From Bremerella sp. P1 (GTDB lineage: Bacteria; Planctomycetota; Planctomycetia; Pirellulales; Pirellulaceae), in NCBI RefSeq assembly GCF_028748185.1, contig NZ_CP118164.1:5233814-5297813 (forward strand): a stretch of DNA of 64,000 nucleotides, read 5' to 3'. Shown here one piece after another: positions 63,706-64,000 of the stretch; positions within the stretch are counted from its first letter, which is position 1, and every line of letters begins with the position of its first letter. Below the pieces are notes generated by a model. That model searched no databases, was not told the origin of the DNA, and saw only the letters and a program-made list of their open reading frames with translations. The position numbers were made by a program, and so were the translations under genes.

Positions 63706-64000
63706 TTAGTCCAATGGAATCCGGACAACAACGCCGCCCATGACGTCCCCTTCTTTGAATTCCGGGTAATCGTCGCCACGATCGGAGTGATTGTTGTGGC
63801 AATCCCAGCAAGCTTTGGCGACGGCCTTATCGGCATATACGGCGGTGAAGTAGGTCTTGTCGCCTAGCTTTTCTTCGCCGTAGAAGTTTTCGTCGGGATG
63901 ATCAACGATGTACTTGAGGCCTTCGATTTCCTGCGGAGACTTTGGTTCGTTCTGTGGGTTCAATGGCCAGAGCGACTTCAAGGCATAAGAGAAGCCCGCT
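63706..64000 (-). CDS. DUF3365-like c-haem sensor protein, C-terminal part
   Basis: The frame is open to the window edge, so the start lies beyond 64000; the TTG at 63981 is internal. About 98 residues are visible. GFSYALKSLWPLN leads in, then NPQNEPKSPQEIEGLKYIVDHPDE, then YTAVYADKAVAKACWDCHNNHSDRG-like sequence with the c-haem motif CWDCH. The end GGVVVRIPLD is typical of DUF3365 (Tll0287-like) domains. These are periplasmic haem sensor domains. The next minus-strand gene encodes a HAMP-like membrane protein, which suggests a split redox or gas sensor. Confidence 0.8.
   Translation of the reverse strand, partial: AGFSYALKSLWPLNPQNEPKSPQEIEGLKYIVDHPDENFYGEEKLGDKTYFTAVYADKAVAKACWDCHNNHSDRGDDYPEFKEGDVMGGVVVRIPLD

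Overview
The window looks like a chromosomal segment from a planctomycete, most likely of the Pirellulales (Blastopirellula/Bremerella-like). The lineage call rests on gene families: a DUF1549/DUF1553 cytochrome paired with a DUF1501 protein, two DUF1559 pseudopilin-like proteins each followed by a small lipoprotein, a surface protein carrying an N-terminal LEDRSMLSG motif, a sulfatase, an H4MPT-linked C1 gene (mch), and oleC/oleD next to FAS-II-like genes. No transposase, integrase, phage gene or CRISPR array was seen, so this reads as core and lineage-specific chromosome rather than a mobile island.

Layout. 1-5.1 kb: end of hisE, hisG, a convergent dsbD-like gene and a kinase-fold protein. 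5.4-10.1 kb: a large secreted zinc metalloprotease, then a DUF1559 protein plus lipoprotein. 10.1-10.5 kb: a strongly structured non-coding stretch. 10.5-16 kb: DUF1802, then the cytochrome/DUF1501 pair and a tRNA-Lys. 16.2-20.8 kb: two paralogous di-haem peroxidases, each behind a long non-coding leader that shares a 40-nt hairpin element. 20.9-31.4 kb: housekeeping genes (rsmH, a glycosyltransferase, queA, a Nudix protein, a cysteine desulfurase, an IscA-like protein, a 2-hydroxyacid dehydrogenase, cobL, a BshB1-like deacetylase, rluD). 31.5-32.5 kb: a membrane-anchored repeat protein.

32.9-44.5 kb is the most interesting block. Eleven same-strand genes lie close together: mch, a RimK-like ATP-grasp enzyme, oleC, a zinc-ribbon membrane protein, oleD, a FabF-like ketosynthase, an acyl carrier protein, two CrtI-like flavoproteins, a FabZ-like dehydratase and a FabI-like enoyl reductase. 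OleC and OleD act late in head-to-head long-chain olefin synthesis. The rest looks like a dedicated type II fatty acid assembly line with two desaturase/isomerase-like flavoenzymes. My inference is a polyunsaturated acyl chain or polyene hydrocarbon pathway. OleA, OleB and a ketoreductase are not in the window, so the pathway would have to draw on genes elsewhere.

45-64 kb: a large repeat-containing surface protein, an amidohydrolase, a sulfatase with C-terminal helical repeats, an AI-2E-type permease, a DUF2293 protein, a second DUF1559-lipoprotein pair, a CAP-domain protein, two tandem trans-sulfuration PLP enzymes, a divergent pair of cysteine-rich envelope proteins, a very disordered charged protein, a HAMP-like membrane protein and the end of a DUF3365-like haem protein. 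Intergenic spaces across the window carry a family of short CCTCTCCC-type palindromes.
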